A DNA stretch of 64,000 bases, taken from contig NZ_CP011509.1 of assembly GCF_001027285.1 (NCBI RefSeq), forward strand, positions 7,526,501 through 7,590,500. The letters are read 5' to 3'. The number at the start of each line of letters is the position of its first letter. Positions within the stretch are counted from its first letter, which is position 1. Source of the stretch: Archangium gephyra. GTDB taxonomy: Bacteria; Myxococcota; Myxococcia; Myxococcales; Myxococcaceae. The position numbers and the translations under genes are program-made. Positions 44,352 through 53,372 of this stretch are shown in pieces. The notes beneath the pieces are model-generated. The model saw only the letters and a program-made list of their open reading frames with translations, was not told the origin of the DNA and searched no databases.

Positions 44352-45578
44352 CTAGTCGGCCTTGAAACGCTTGATGAGCTCCGCCAGACGGCCGGCGAGC
44401 TGCGTGAGCTCGGCGGCGGCACCCGTGGCCTGCTTGGAAGCCTGGGTGGTCTGACGCGTCACGTCCTCGATCTCCGCCATGGAGGCCACCACCTGCTCGG
44501 TGGCGGTGCGCTGCTGCTGCGTGGCGAGGTTGATGACGCGGGCGGCGTCACTCGTCTCCTGCACACCGGCGAGGATGCCCTCGACGGCCTGCGCGGCCAC
44601 CGCGCCCAGCTTCTCACCGGACTCCGTGGCCTCCTTGGAGGCATCCGCGGCGCTGCCGGCGGCGGCCGTGGCCTCGCGGATCTCGGTGATCAGGTTCTTG
44701 ATCTCCTTGGTGGACTCCATGACGTTCTCCGCCAGGCGGCGCATTTCCGCCGCGACGATGGAGAAGCCCTTGCCCGCCTCACCGGCGCGGCTGCCCTCGA
44801 GGGCCGCGTTGAGCGCGAGCAGGTCCGAGCGGTCGGCGATCTCGTCGATGACCTCGACGACGGTGCCGATGCGCTCCACGCGCTTGGACAGCTTGGTGAT
44901 GGAGTCGGCCACGGCGACGCCGTCGCTGCGGATCTGCTGCATGGCCTGGATGAACTCGCCGATGGCGCCCCGGCCCGCGCGAGCGGCACCCAGGGTCTCC
45001 TCGGCCACGCGCGCCACGCTGCCGGCGTTCTCGGCGATCTGCGCCGAGGCGTGCTTGAGCTCTTCCATCGTGGCCGTGGTCTCGTGGATGGCCGCGGCCT
45101 GCTCGGTGCTGCTCGTCTCGTGCTGCGTGGAGGCGGCGAGCACCTGGTTGGCGGACGAGGACAGGCGCAGGGCCGCCTCGTTGATCTCGCGAACGAAGGT
45201 GCGCAGCGTCTCGATCACCTTGCCGAAGCCCTCGAGCAGGGGCCCGAGCTGGGCATCCTCGGTGGAGGTGTTCCACTGGGCCAGGTCACCCTCGCGCACC
45301 AGGGTGATGAGCGCGTCGATGGCCTGATCGATCTCCTGGGCGGCCACCTGCTTGCGGCGCTCGGAGGAGGCGTGGCGGTCCAGCAACTGGTTGAAGAGCT
45401 GGGCCAGGTCGGCGGCATCGTCCTCCAGGGCGTTCTTGGGAACGCGCGCCTCGAGGTTGCCCGCCAGCACCGCGATCACGGTGTCGGTGAGGGGCTTGAG
45501 GGAGCCGGCCTTCTTGGAGCGAGGGGCAGCAGCGCCCTCCGTCGGGACAACTTCGTTCTTCGTGTCAGCGGGGGACAT
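44352..45578 (-). CDS. frzCD: FrzCD, cytoplasmic methyl-accepting chemoreceptor
   Basis: The Frz receptor, 408 residues, without any membrane segment or periplasmic domain, exactly as in M. xanthus. The N-terminal 130 residues (TDTVIAVLAGNLEARVPKNA; DLAQLFNQLLDRHASSERRK) are specific to FrzCD. The signalling hairpin tip reads DEIADRSDLLALNAALEGSR and the methylation helices flank it (TQHETSSTEQAAAIHETTAT). The C-terminus LTQLAGRLAELIKRFKAD matches the M. xanthus protein as remembered. It clusters along the nucleoid in that species. The start ATG 45578 lies five bases after frzB. Confidence 0.96.
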   Translation of the reverse strand: MSPADTKNEVVPTEGAAAPRSKKAGSLKPLTDTVIAVLAGNLEARVPKNALEDDAADLAQLFNQLLDRHASSERRKQVAAQEIDQAIDALITLVREGDLAQWNTSTEDAQLGPLLEGFGKVIETLRTFVREINEAALRLSSSANQVLAASTQHETSSTEQAAAIHETTATMEELKHASAQIAENAGSVARVAEETLGAARAGRGAIGEFIQAMQQIRSDGVAVADSITKLSKRVERIGTVVEVIDEIADRSDLLALNAALEGSRAGEAGKGFSIVAAEMRRLAENVMESTKEIKNLITEIREATAAAGSAADASKEATESGEKLGAVAAQAVEGILAGVQETSDAARVINLATQQQRTATEQVVASMAEIEDVTRQTTQASKQATGAAAELTQLAGRLAELIKRFKAD

Positions 45579-45583
45579 TGCCT

Positions 45584-45967
45584 TCAGTGCCTTCCTTGAG
45601 AATTCAAGGTTTCAACGAGATCGATGAGCATCACGGGGCGTTCCTGGTCGAGGAACACACCGACCGCATACGGTGCCGCGCCCGCCACGACCGGCAGGCG
45701 CCGCAGGTCCAGGATGGGGACGGGCCGCACGCCACGGATGGCGTCCACCTTCAGGTGGCCCTCCCCTTCAGGAGTATCGAAGACGAGCGCGCGGCCGCCA
45801 CGCTTGAGCGGGCCGAGCCCCGGCACTTCCAGATCGTCCGGGTGCGAGCGATCGATGCGCAGCACCTGCTGGGCATCGGTGCCGTAGACGACGCCGCCGA
45901 CCTCGAAGAAGAGGACGTCGACCTCGGTCTGCTCGGACGGGTCGGACGAGTGATCGTCGTAGATCAT
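45584..45967 (-). CDS. frzB: FrzB, CheW-like protein
   Basis: A short CheW-fold coupling protein of 127 residues. The beta-barrel strands are visible (VDVLFFEVGGVVYGTDAQQV; HLKVDAIRGVRPVPILDLRR; YAVGVFLDQERPVMLIDLVE). In M. xanthus FrzB is a divergent CheW that does not bind FrzE directly and accompanies FrzA. The position between frzA and frzCD is conserved here. ATG 45967 overlaps the frzA stop as ATGA. It is smaller than a typical CheW because one subdomain strand is reduced. Confidence 0.92.
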   Translation of the reverse strand: MIYDDHSSDPSEQTEVDVLFFEVGGVVYGTDAQQVLRIDRSHPDDLEVPGLGPLKRGGRALVFDTPEGEGHLKVDAIRGVRPVPILDLRRLPVVAGAAPYAVGVFLDQERPVMLIDLVETLNSQGRH

Positions 45968-46479
45968 CGCACCACCGCCCGCTGCCGGGCGCTCTGGAGC
46001 AGCTTGGTGAAGTTGATGAGGGCGATGGCCTCCTGGGTCGTGGCGCCCCCATGGACGCCGAGCAGGTGCTCGACGGCCGCATCCCCGCCCAGGGGAGGAG
46101 GAAGGATGTCGGCCACGGGGATGCGCCGCAGCCCGAGCACCGCGTCCGCCACCACACCGACGCGGTAGTTGCCGCTGGTGCCGATGAAGAGCCGGGTCCT
46201 GCCGCCGACGCGGGCCTCCCCCTTGCCAAGGAAGCGCAGGAGATCCATCACGGGGAGTACCTCGCCGCGGTGGCCGGTAACACCCAGGAGGAAGGACGGG
46301 GTTCGCGGAAGGGGCGTAAGCAGCCCGGTACGAATGACCTCGAGCACATTCTCACTGGGAACCGCGAGGCGAAGCTCACCCACGCGGAAACAGAAGAATT
46401 CCTGCTCGGGCCGGGCCTGGCCCGCGATGGCTCGGTCGGGAGCCTTCCGAAGCGCACGCTGAAGGGGAGTGTTGGTCAA
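45964..46479 (-). CDS. frzA: FrzA, CheW coupling protein
   Basis: Links the FrzCD receptor to the FrzE kinase. The 171-residue CheW fold reads EQEFFCFRVGELRLAVPSEN, LLTPLPRTPSFLLGVTGHRG, VLPVMDLLRFLG and LFIGTSGNYRVGVVADAVLG in the family order. The start is TTG 46479, with no strong ribosome site visible, and is uncertain. It is the first gene of the six-gene frz operon and diverges from frzZ across 109 bases, which must hold both promoters. Translational overlap with frzB shows coupling. Confidence 0.92.
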   Translation of the reverse strand: MTNTPLQRALRKAPDRAIAGQARPEQEFFCFRVGELRLAVPSENVLEVIRTGLLTPLPRTPSFLLGVTGHRGEVLPVMDLLRFLGKGEARVGGRTRLFIGTSGNYRVGVVADAVLGLRRIPVADILPPPLGGDAAVEHLLGVHGGATTQEAIALINFTKLLQSARQRAVVR

Positions 46480-46588
46480 GGCGCCAAAGTATCCGGAGGC
46501 TAGCGAAGTGGGTCAAGGGTGGACCGAATCACATGGTCCGGGCCCACTCAACGGTGTAGGGTGACGGCTGTATTCCTTGGGGAGGCAG

Positions 46589-48142
46589 ATGTCTCGCGTA
46601 CTGGTCATCGATGATAGCCCGATGCTGGTGGAACTCACGGTCCGGGCCCTCGCCGCTGCTGGCTACCACGCCACGGGGGCGACCGACCTGGCGAGCCTCG
46701 ACCAGAAGCTCACCGAGGGACCGTTCGCGCTCATCCTCATGGACGTGAACATGCCGGAGATGTTCGGCGACGACGTCGTCGAGTACCTCCGCACCCAGAA
46801 GCGGGTCACCTCCAAGCTGGTCCTCTACTCGGACATCTCCGAGGAGGAGCTGGCGGCCAAGACCCGCAATTCGGGCGCGGACGCCTACATCCTCAAGGGG
46901 GGCGGCATCGAGGCGGTGATTGGCGGCATCATGCGCATCCTGGGCGCCCCCACCGCCAGTGCGACCGCTCCCGCACGGCCAGCGACAGCGCCCGCCGCCC
47001 CGGCCGCTCGCCCGGTGGGGACCACGGCGTCCCCTCGCCCGCCCGCGGTGGCTCCGGCGACCCGTCCCCCCGCCGCCGCGCCGGGTCCCCGGCCCACGGG
47101 ACCTGGCGTTCCCCAGGCGAATGTCGCCGCGCCACCTCGCGTTGCCCCCGCCGCGGCTCCGGGTCAGGCGGCGATCCCCGGCCCGCGTGCGCCCGTCGCG
47201 GGACAGGTGGCCCAGCCCCGTCCGGTGGCCCAGGCTCCGGCGGGCGCGCATCCCGCTCCAGCGGCGGGAGCCCAGCCCGCTCCAGCGGCTCCTCGTGCGC
47301 CCGTCGCGGGACAGGTGGCCCAGCCCCGTCCGGTGGCCCAGGCTCCAGCGGGCGCGCATCCCGCTCCAGCGGCGGGAGCTCCAGCGGCTCCTCGTGCGCC
47401 CGTCGCGGGACAGGTGGCCCAGCCCCGTCCTCCGGTGGCCCAGACTCCGCCGGGAGCCCAGCCCGCTCCGATGGCTCCGCGCACCACCGCTCCGGCGGCC
47501 ACGGCGCATGCCGCTCCTCAGGCGACGGCGCCCGCGAGGCCCGCGGCTCCCGTCGCGGCGCATCCCACGGCTCCGGCGGCCCACGCGGCTCCCGCTCAGC
47601 CGGCTCCCGCTGCCGCGCAGGGCCCGGCTCCGGTCTCCGTGGCGCCCCAGGCGGCCGCGCCCGTCCCGGCTCCCGTCGCGCCCCCTGCCCCGGCGGCCAC
47701 TCCGGCTCCGGCCGCGCCCGCTCCGGCCGCGACAGGTGGATTCCCCTCGGCAGCGAAGATGGCGGCGGCCGCTGGAAGGAAGCCCCGCATCCTCATCGTC
47801 GATGACAGTGAGATGACGGCGCGCATCATCGAAGCGGACCTGGTGAGCAAGGGCTTCGAGGTGCACATCGCCGACTCCGCGGACAAGGCGACGAAGATCA
47901 TCCTGAAGAAGCAGACGCGCCCGGACCTGGTCCTGCTGGACGTGCGCATGCCCAACGTGAACGGCGAGCAGTTCTGCCGGTTCATCAAGAGCAACAGCCT
48001 CTTCAAGGGCATCAAGGTGCTGCTGTGCTCCGGCGAGAACATCGAGGAGTTGCAGCGCATCTGCCGCGAGGCCGGCGCCGACGGCTACGTGCCCAAGGAC
48101 GCCGTGCTGGGCCACCTGGTCGCCAAGGAACTGCAGGAGTAG
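46589..48142 (+). CDS. frzZ: FrzZ, double receiver output protein with an expanded Ala/Pro linker
   Basis: The Frz output protein: two CheY-like receivers joined by a linker. The first receiver has Asp52 in ALILMDVNMPEM, the same position as a known phospho-Asp in M. xanthus FrzZ. The second has the phospho-Asp near residue 451 in DLVLLDVRMPNVNG, whereas in M. xanthus it is at 220. The linker (about 125-385) is almost wholly Ala, Pro, Val and Arg, including tandem units at 47186-47480. So the linker is about 230 residues longer than in M. xanthus. ATG 46589 has GGGGAGG upstream; TTG 46577 is rejected. The gene diverges from frzA. Confidence 0.95.
   Translation: MSRVLVIDDSPMLVELTVRALAAAGYHATGATDLASLDQKLTEGPFALILMDVNMPEMFGDDVVEYLRTQKRVTSKLVLYSDISEEELAAKTRNSGADAYILKGGGIEAVIGGIMRILGAPTASATAPARPATAPAAPAARPVGTTASPRPPAVAPATRPPAAAPGPRPTGPGVPQANVAAPPRVAPAAAPGQAAIPGPRAPVAGQVAQPRPVAQAPAGAHPAPAAGAQPAPAAPRAPVAGQVAQPRPVAQAPAGAHPAPAAGAPAAPRAPVAGQVAQPRPPVAQTPPGAQPAPMAPRTTAPAATAHAAPQATAPARPAAPVAAHPTAPAAHAAPAQPAPAAAQGPAPVSVAPQAAAPVPAPVAPPAPAATPAPAAPAPAATGGFPSAAKMAAAAGRKPRILIVDDSEMTARIIEADLVSKGFEVHIADSADKATKIILKKQTRPDLVLLDVRMPNVNGEQFCRFIKSNSLFKGIKVLLCSGENIEELQRICREAGADGYVPKDAVLGHLVAKELQE
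47186..47480 (+). repeat. frzZ: In-frame tandem repeats inside the FrzZ linker
   Basis: Three near-identical units begin at 47186, 47294 and 47393 (spacing 36 and 33 codons). Each encodes RAPVAGQVAQPRP(P)VAQ followed by an Ala/Pro/Gly-rich stretch, so the linker grew in part by duplication in multiples of three. Confidence 0.85.
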
Positions 48143-48175
48143 CCCGCGCTCGAGCCGCGGTACCGCCCCCGCCTC

Positions 48176-48191
48176 CCCGGCTTCGGCCGGG
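48176..48191 (+). terminator. UUCG-tetraloop hairpin after frzZ
   Basis: CCCGGC-TTCG-GCCGGG, 34 bases after the frzZ stop codon, is a very stable hairpin with a cUUCGg tetraloop. No T-run follows, so it may stabilise the messenger end or act with Rho. Confidence 0.5.
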
Positions 48192-48320
48192 CGGATGCGT
48201 GTACTGGTCAACGCGATGATTCCACTCTGGCAAGATTTATCCGAAACCACTGGAAGCAAGGTCGGATTTCCGGGATAGGGTGCTCCACCCCGTCGATACG
48301 GGGAAACAGGGGGCTCTCTC

Positions 48321-51300
48321 TTGCGCTTCAACACAGCGACACACACCCTCCGGCGGCTGAGCGGCCGCCGGGTGGGTCTTCTCTTGGGGCTGGTGACCGC
48401 CGGAGCCGTGGGGCTCCTGGCCGGGCCGGGCCTCTCGGGCGAAGTGCCCGTGCCTGGCGAGGCCGCGTGCTGCACGAGCGCCACGGCCCTGGGCGACGCG
48501 ATGATTCACACGCCCACCGGAGGCGACAAGGACTTCTTCGCGGTCCCCTCCGGCCCGGCCAACGCCATCTTCCTGCTGAGCAACTACGAATCCATGCAGG
48601 AGTACGCCGAGTACCTGCCCGAGGTGGGTGACACCACCAAGACGGGCTGCTCGGACCCGGCGCTCGTCGCCGCCATGAGCTGGGTGGACATCCAGAGCGC
48701 GGATCCCAAGCGCAACGGCGCCACGCCCATCGATCCGGATCCGGACTTCCACCCGTCGAGCGTCCAGTTCTTCGATCCGGGCAAGTACTACAACTCGCGC
48801 GGCTGGCGCCTGGCGCTGAACGGGTGGGACTGGCCGTACACGCTCGAGTCGGACTACCGCAGCACGGTGGGCTCCGCGGATCTGGACTCCATCTGCTATC
48901 CGCACACCGGGTGGGATCCCAACTCGGCCATCCACAAGGAGTGCAGGCAGTGCCTGCTGACGAAGGGGTGGTGGCGGGGGAGCCTGCACAGCGAGCCGTC
49001 GGATCCGAAGCTGCCCAACGCGGCCCGGCGCAAGTGGCTGCTCAGCGGCCGCGTGCTCAACGTGCGTCCGCCCAAGTTCGTGGTGGCGCGCAAGGTGCTC
49101 AAGGACGTCATCTCCACGGCGGACAACCTGCGCATGGGCGTGGCCATCTTCGGCAAGGACCGCGGCTGGTATGATCCGCCGGAGCTCCTCCAGCCGCTGC
49201 GGCCGGCCTGCAACGAGTCGCACCCCATCCTGGTCGAGTCGGCGCTCATGCGCTCGGAGATGTTGAAGTCCATCAACCGGGTGAGCTTCAACCACTACGA
49301 GCGCTCCATCGGCGAGGCCCTGTTCGGCCTGGGCGGCTACTACTCGTCGCAGGCGGTGGATTCGCGGTGGACGAAGTGGTTCACCAACCCCATCTCGCCC
49401 GGCTTCGGCTGGCCGGGAGGCTGGAACGGTGGCACGGACCGGGATCCCATCACCCTCATGGAGGGCAACAGCTGGGGCTACGACAGCGTCGAGTGGCACA
49501 AGCCGGGGCAGAGCTGGGAGGCGGGCGGCCAGCAGCGCTCCGTCTGTTTCTCCTGCCAGGCCAACTCGGTGATCGTGCTCACGGATGGAGCGCCCAAGTT
49601 CGACAACTCGGTGCCCGTCACGAGGATGATGGAGCTTCTGCTGGCCAACAAGGCGACGCACCCGGACGGCACGCTGCTCACGTTCGACCCGAGCGATCCG
49701 CGCAACAACACGAAGCCGGGTGGCGTGAACTACTGCGACAAGTTCGGCGCCACGAAGGAGGACTGCGACTACGCGAACTGGCCCACGGGCTTCGCGAAGA
49801 CGAACAAGAACTTCATGGACGACGTGGCCTTCTTCCTGTCGCACACGGACTTGCGCGACGACATGGAGGGCGAGCAGTCCGTGCGCACGTACACCATCGG
49901 CTACGGCGACAACAGCCCGATGCTCCAGAGCATCGCGATGGCGGGCAAGGGCGAGTTCTACCGGGTGAACAACCCCACCGAGCTGCGCGACGCCCTCATG
50001 GCGGCCATCGACAACATCAAGGAGGTGTCCACGTCGTTCGGCGCCGCCAACATCTCCGGCGTGCAGGCCGGGGGGATGCAGTCCTCGGTGTACGTGCCGC
50101 GCTTCATCCCGCGCCGCGATCAACCCTACGAGGGACACCTCTACCGCTTCTTCTTCTACAACGAGTTCACCCAGGGCTGTGAGCCGGCGAAGGCCCGGAG
50201 CTCGGGTGGGGACACGCGCGACCTCAACCGCGACAAGGACTGCGAGGACACCTTCTTCCTGGACAAGCCCGCGGGCCTGGTCGTGACACCGGGCTCGATG
50301 CCGTCGTCCGTCGACGCGTTCGGCTTCAGCGCGGCCAACATCATCCAGGAGAACGCCGAGGGCCGGTGGGTCAAGGTGTCCACGGCCACCGTCAACGCCG
50401 AGGGCCGGCTGGAAGGTGGCGAGCCCGCGCAGCCGTTCTGGGACGTGGCCGAGACGCTCGGCCAGCGCAGCGCGAGCGACTCGTGCAACCCCGATGATCC
50501 CGCTGGAGGCCGCTGCGTCTTCACCCTCATCGACAGGAACAAGGACGGCCGCTTCGACAGCGAGGACAACCCGCCCGTTGCCTTCGAGGTGGCCCAGCGC
50601 GACAAGCTCAAGAGCTACCTGCTGGCGGCCGGTGACGGCTTCTGCATGCCGCTCTTCGCCCGCCTGAAGAAGGCCTGGGTGGGCACGGCCGAGCAGCAGC
50701 TCGAGTGCGTCGACACCCTCATCCGCTTCGTCCGGGGCGCGGACGTGTTCGACCTCGATGGGGACGAGAACCGCACCGAGGGGCAGCCCTGCGCGGACAA
50801 CGACAAGAAGTCCTGCAAGCTCGCGGACATCTTCCACTCCTCGCCGGTGTTGGTGGATCAGCCCATCGAGCCCTTCCTGTGCACCCTGGGGCTGAGCACG
50901 CAGTGCGTGTCCACGCTCTACGAGGACTTCTCCTCCACGGTGGCCTCCGAGGCCTTGTGCTCCTCGCCGGGCGCACCCAAGCCCTGCTACCGGGCCACGT
51001 CCATGGAGCCCAGGTCTGGCTCGCCCGGGTACAGGTACGGCGCCTATGACAAGTTCCGGGAGCAGACCCGCGCCCGCCCGCGTGTCGTGCTGGTGGGCTC
51101 CAACGGCGGCATGCTGCACGCCATCCACGCCGGCAAGGTGCTGAGCCGGGCCAAGGCAGGCCCCCTGGACGACGTCTTCGACCTGGGCACCGGACAGGAG
51201 CTGTGGGCCTTCATCCCGCCGGATCTGCTGCCCAAGCTGGGCATGATGATGAATGGCCACGAGTACTTCGTGGATGGCACGCCCATGGTCCGTGACATCT

Positions 51301-53243
51301 GGGCGGACGGCGCGGGCACCCGGCCGGGCGTCAAGGAGCCGGAGGAGTACCACACGCTCGCCATCCTCTCCGAGCGCTCGGGGGGCCAGCGCTTCCTCGC
51401 GCTGGACGTGACGGATCCACTCGAGATGTTGAAGCCGGACGGCAAGCCCTTCCGCTGGATGTTCCCCAACGCCTGCGAGCCCGAGGCCGCCACCATGGGA
51501 CAGACGTGGGCCAACTTCGCGCCCAAGCCTCCGCCCATCGGTCCGGTGCGAATCGCGGCGGACAACGATCGGGGCTGGGACGAGCGGTGGGTCGCCGTGC
51601 TCAACGGTGGCTACAGCGCGGACCTGTCCCGAGGCCGTGGCGTGTACATGGTGGACGCCTGGACGGGCCAGAAGCTGTGGTCCGCGGAGGCGAAGCGCGG
51701 CACCTCCGCCACGGGTCAGGACTACAAGGACGAGGTCATCCACCGGATGATGCCCGTCGTGGCCTCTCCCGCCATGGTGGACCTCGGCAAGGGGGAGGAC
51801 ATCCGCATGGACATGGATGGCTTCTTCGACACCATGGTGGTGGGTGACCTGGGCGGCCAGGTGTGGACGTTCCGCTTCCACACGCCGGGTACTCCCGGCA
51901 ACGGCGGCCTCATCTCCAACTGGTACGGCGCCCGCTCGCTGGAGATCGCCCGCGAGGACGTGTCCGGCTTCGACGCGCCTCGCAACACCTGGAAGAAGAC
52001 GCCCTTCTTCCACATCGCCTCCAACGTCCGCCAGCCGGACACGGGCTGGCTGCGCAGCTACCTGGGCTCGGGAGACCGGCAGAACCTGCGCGACAAGGAG
52101 GACACCTCCTGTGGCCCGGACAACCTGCTGGCCTGCATCCGCATGAAGTGCGACGTGCGCGCCGAGTACCAGGCCCATCTCAACGGCCAGCTGCGCACCA
52201 CCCTCCTCCGCTATGACAACGGCGTGCTGGTGGAGGACTCCGGCTCCTCGTCCGTCACGGGGCAGCATGCCTGCTCCTCCGCCCGCATGGAGCTGACCGG
52301 CCTCACCATCCAGTGCGACAACGCCACGGCCCTGGGCAGCGGCTCCTACCGCTACCCGGCGGCCGGTGCGGCCTCCACCGACGCCGAGTGTTCCGGCTCG
52401 GGGACAATGTGGTCGTGCAGCCAGGCCCGGCTGTCCACGGACTCGCACGGTGACCTGAAGCTGGGCTCGGACGCGGACCTGGTCCCGAGGAACCGCTACT
52501 ACGGCTTCGTCTCGTACGGTGGCGCCAAACGCAGCTTCCGCAGCGAGCCCGAGGCCATCGCCTTCGACAAGCGGCGCATCACGGACATCCCCTTCACGTG
52601 CGAGCCGGGAGTGCAGTGCTCGCTCGTGGACGTCACCATTCCCGACAACGCCTATGCGAACTACCTGGGCCCGGACGGGAAGACGGTGCGCTACCTGCCC
52701 GCCAGCAAGCTGGCGTCGCTCGCGCGAGGCACCACCGAGGGACCCGGCTGGTTCATCCAGTACGACTCGCTGACGGAGAAGACGGCCGCCGGCTCGTCGG
52801 TGCTGGGCGGAGTCGTCTTCTGGCCCAGCTTCAACCCGCCCACGGCCAGCCCCACGTCGGCCTGCAAGCTGGGGGGCGCGGGTGACACCGGCCGCTCCTG
52901 GCAGGCGGACGTCATCACCGGCCTGCCGGATCAGTCCGAGGGCTTCCGGCTGAACGACGAGAAGGGCGCGCTGCTCGGGTACCTGCCCAACAAGTCGCGC
53001 GCGGTGTTCGCTCCACCCCCGGAGCCAGCGAGCGTCATCTCGATGTCCAAGACGGGCGGCATCCGCTTCCAGGTGGCGATCACGGGCCCGGGTGAGCAGC
53101 CCACCACCGAGACCCTCCGCACCCGGAACAACGTGACGCCGGATGTGTCTTGGATGGTGGTCCCCAGGAACCTGCACCAGTGCCGGCACGTGGACGACCG
53201 GGACTGCTTCCCCTCCGAGCCATCCGAGCCGTCCGAGCCCTGA
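48321..53243 (+). CDS. PilY1-like giant surface protein
   Basis: A 1640-residue exported protein with a signal-like N-terminus (VGLLLGLVTAGAVGLLAG). The N-terminal half is a von Willebrand A-like region (NAIFLLSNYESMQEY, SVIVLTDGAPK, TYTIGYGDNSPMLQSIAMAG), but the MIDAS DxSxS is not intact. Two calcium-type loops follow: DRNKDGRFDSED near residue 738 and DLDGDENRTE near 811. The C-terminal half is a PilY1-type propeller (FDTMVVGDLGGQVWTFRF near 1174). PilY1 proteins cap type IV pili and aid adhesion and motility. No minor pilin genes are beside it. The start is TTG 48321 with AGGGGG upstream. The protein ends with SEP repeats. Confidence 0.85.
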   Translation: MRFNTATHTLRRLSGRRVGLLLGLVTAGAVGLLAGPGLSGEVPVPGEAACCTSATALGDAMIHTPTGGDKDFFAVPSGPANAIFLLSNYESMQEYAEYLPEVGDTTKTGCSDPALVAAMSWVDIQSADPKRNGATPIDPDPDFHPSSVQFFDPGKYYNSRGWRLALNGWDWPYTLESDYRSTVGSADLDSICYPHTGWDPNSAIHKECRQCLLTKGWWRGSLHSEPSDPKLPNAARRKWLLSGRVLNVRPPKFVVARKVLKDVISTADNLRMGVAIFGKDRGWYDPPELLQPLRPACNESHPILVESALMRSEMLKSINRVSFNHYERSIGEALFGLGGYYSSQAVDSRWTKWFTNPISPGFGWPGGWNGGTDRDPITLMEGNSWGYDSVEWHKPGQSWEAGGQQRSVCFSCQANSVIVLTDGAPKFDNSVPVTRMMELLLANKATHPDGTLLTFDPSDPRNNTKPGGVNYCDKFGATKEDCDYANWPTGFAKTNKNFMDDVAFFLSHTDLRDDMEGEQSVRTYTIGYGDNSPMLQSIAMAGKGEFYRVNNPTELRDALMAAIDNIKEVSTSFGAANISGVQAGGMQSSVYVPRFIPRRDQPYEGHLYRFFFYNEFTQGCEPAKARSSGGDTRDLNRDKDCEDTFFLDKPAGLVVTPGSMPSSVDAFGFSAANIIQENAEGRWVKVSTATVNAEGRLEGGEPAQPFWDVAETLGQRSASDSCNPDDPAGGRCVFTLIDRNKDGRFDSEDNPPVAFEVAQRDKLKSYLLAAGDGFCMPLFARLKKAWVGTAEQQLECVDTLIRFVRGADVFDLDGDENRTEGQPCADNDKKSCKLADIFHSSPVLVDQPIEPFLCTLGLSTQCVSTLYEDFSSTVASEALCSSPGAPKPCYRATSMEPRSGSPGYRYGAYDKFREQTRARPRVVLVGSNGGMLHAIHAGKVLSRAKAGPLDDVFDLGTGQELWAFIPPDLLPKLGMMMNGHEYFVDGTPMVRDIWADGAGTRPGVKEPEEYHTLAILSERSGGQRFLALDVTDPLEMLKPDGKPFRWMFPNACEPEAATMGQTWANFAPKPPPIGPVRIAADNDRGWDERWVAVLNGGYSADLSRGRGVYMVDAWTGQKLWSAEAKRGTSATGQDYKDEVIHRMMPVVASPAMVDLGKGEDIRMDMDGFFDTMVVGDLGGQVWTFRFHTPGTPGNGGLISNWYGARSLEIAREDVSGFDAPRNTWKKTPFFHIASNVRQPDTGWLRSYLGSGDRQNLRDKEDTSCGPDNLLACIRMKCDVRAEYQAHLNGQLRTTLLRYDNGVLVEDSGSSSVTGQHACSSARMELTGLTIQCDNATALGSGSYRYPAAGAASTDAECSGSGTMWSCSQARLSTDSHGDLKLGSDADLVPRNRYYGFVSYGGAKRSFRSEPEAIAFDKRRITDIPFTCEPGVQCSLVDVTIPDNAYANYLGPDGKTVRYLPASKLASLARGTTEGPGWFIQYDSLTEKTAAGSSVLGGVVFWPSFNPPTASPTSACKLGGAGDTGRSWQADVITGLPDQSEGFRLNDEKGALLGYLPNKSRAVFAPPPEPASVISMSKTGGIRFQVAITGPGEQPTTETLRTRNNVTPDVSWMVVPRNLHQCRHVDDRDCFPSEPSEPSEP

Positions 53244-53307
53244 GGTCGGTCTGGCTCCCCTCCCCTCTCCACCACACCGGGAGGGGGGAGGTTCCGGCTG
53301 CGATGGG

Positions 53308-53361
53308 GAGCAACTGGTCCGACAGTCGGACCAGTTGCTCCGCCGCGCGCCCGGAAGGCAC
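53308..53361. repeat. Dispersed dyad module, copy B
   Basis: GAGCAACTGGTCCGAC and GTCGGACCAGTTGCTC form a perfect 16-bp inverted repeat around one A. As in copy A at 25794-25841, GCGCGCCCGGA starts 17 bases after the GGAC half. It lies between the convergent PilY1-like and radical SAM genes and may also act as a terminator. Confidence 0.65.
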
Positions 53362-53372
53362 CTTCCGCGGGC

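Noticed and set aside
39354-48142. The chemosensory cluster as Dif or a generic Che system
   Set aside because: A receptor without membrane segments, CheA with a C-terminal receiver, CheR with TPR tail, and a divergent double receiver are the Frz combination; flagellar and Dif-type genes are absent.
48237-53189. A 1650-codon open frame antisense to the PilY1-like gene
   Set aside because: It is the mirror of a gene with strong codon bias; its translation is Arg/His/Val-rich with no domain, and the sense strand has signal peptide, calcium loops and propeller motifs.
53255-53290. Pyrimidine/purine-rich stretch after the PilY1-like gene as another copy of the DUF559 repeat
   Set aside because: It shares CCCCTCTCC-like composition but lacks the ACGGGGTGAGGGT tail and the paired hairpin arms.
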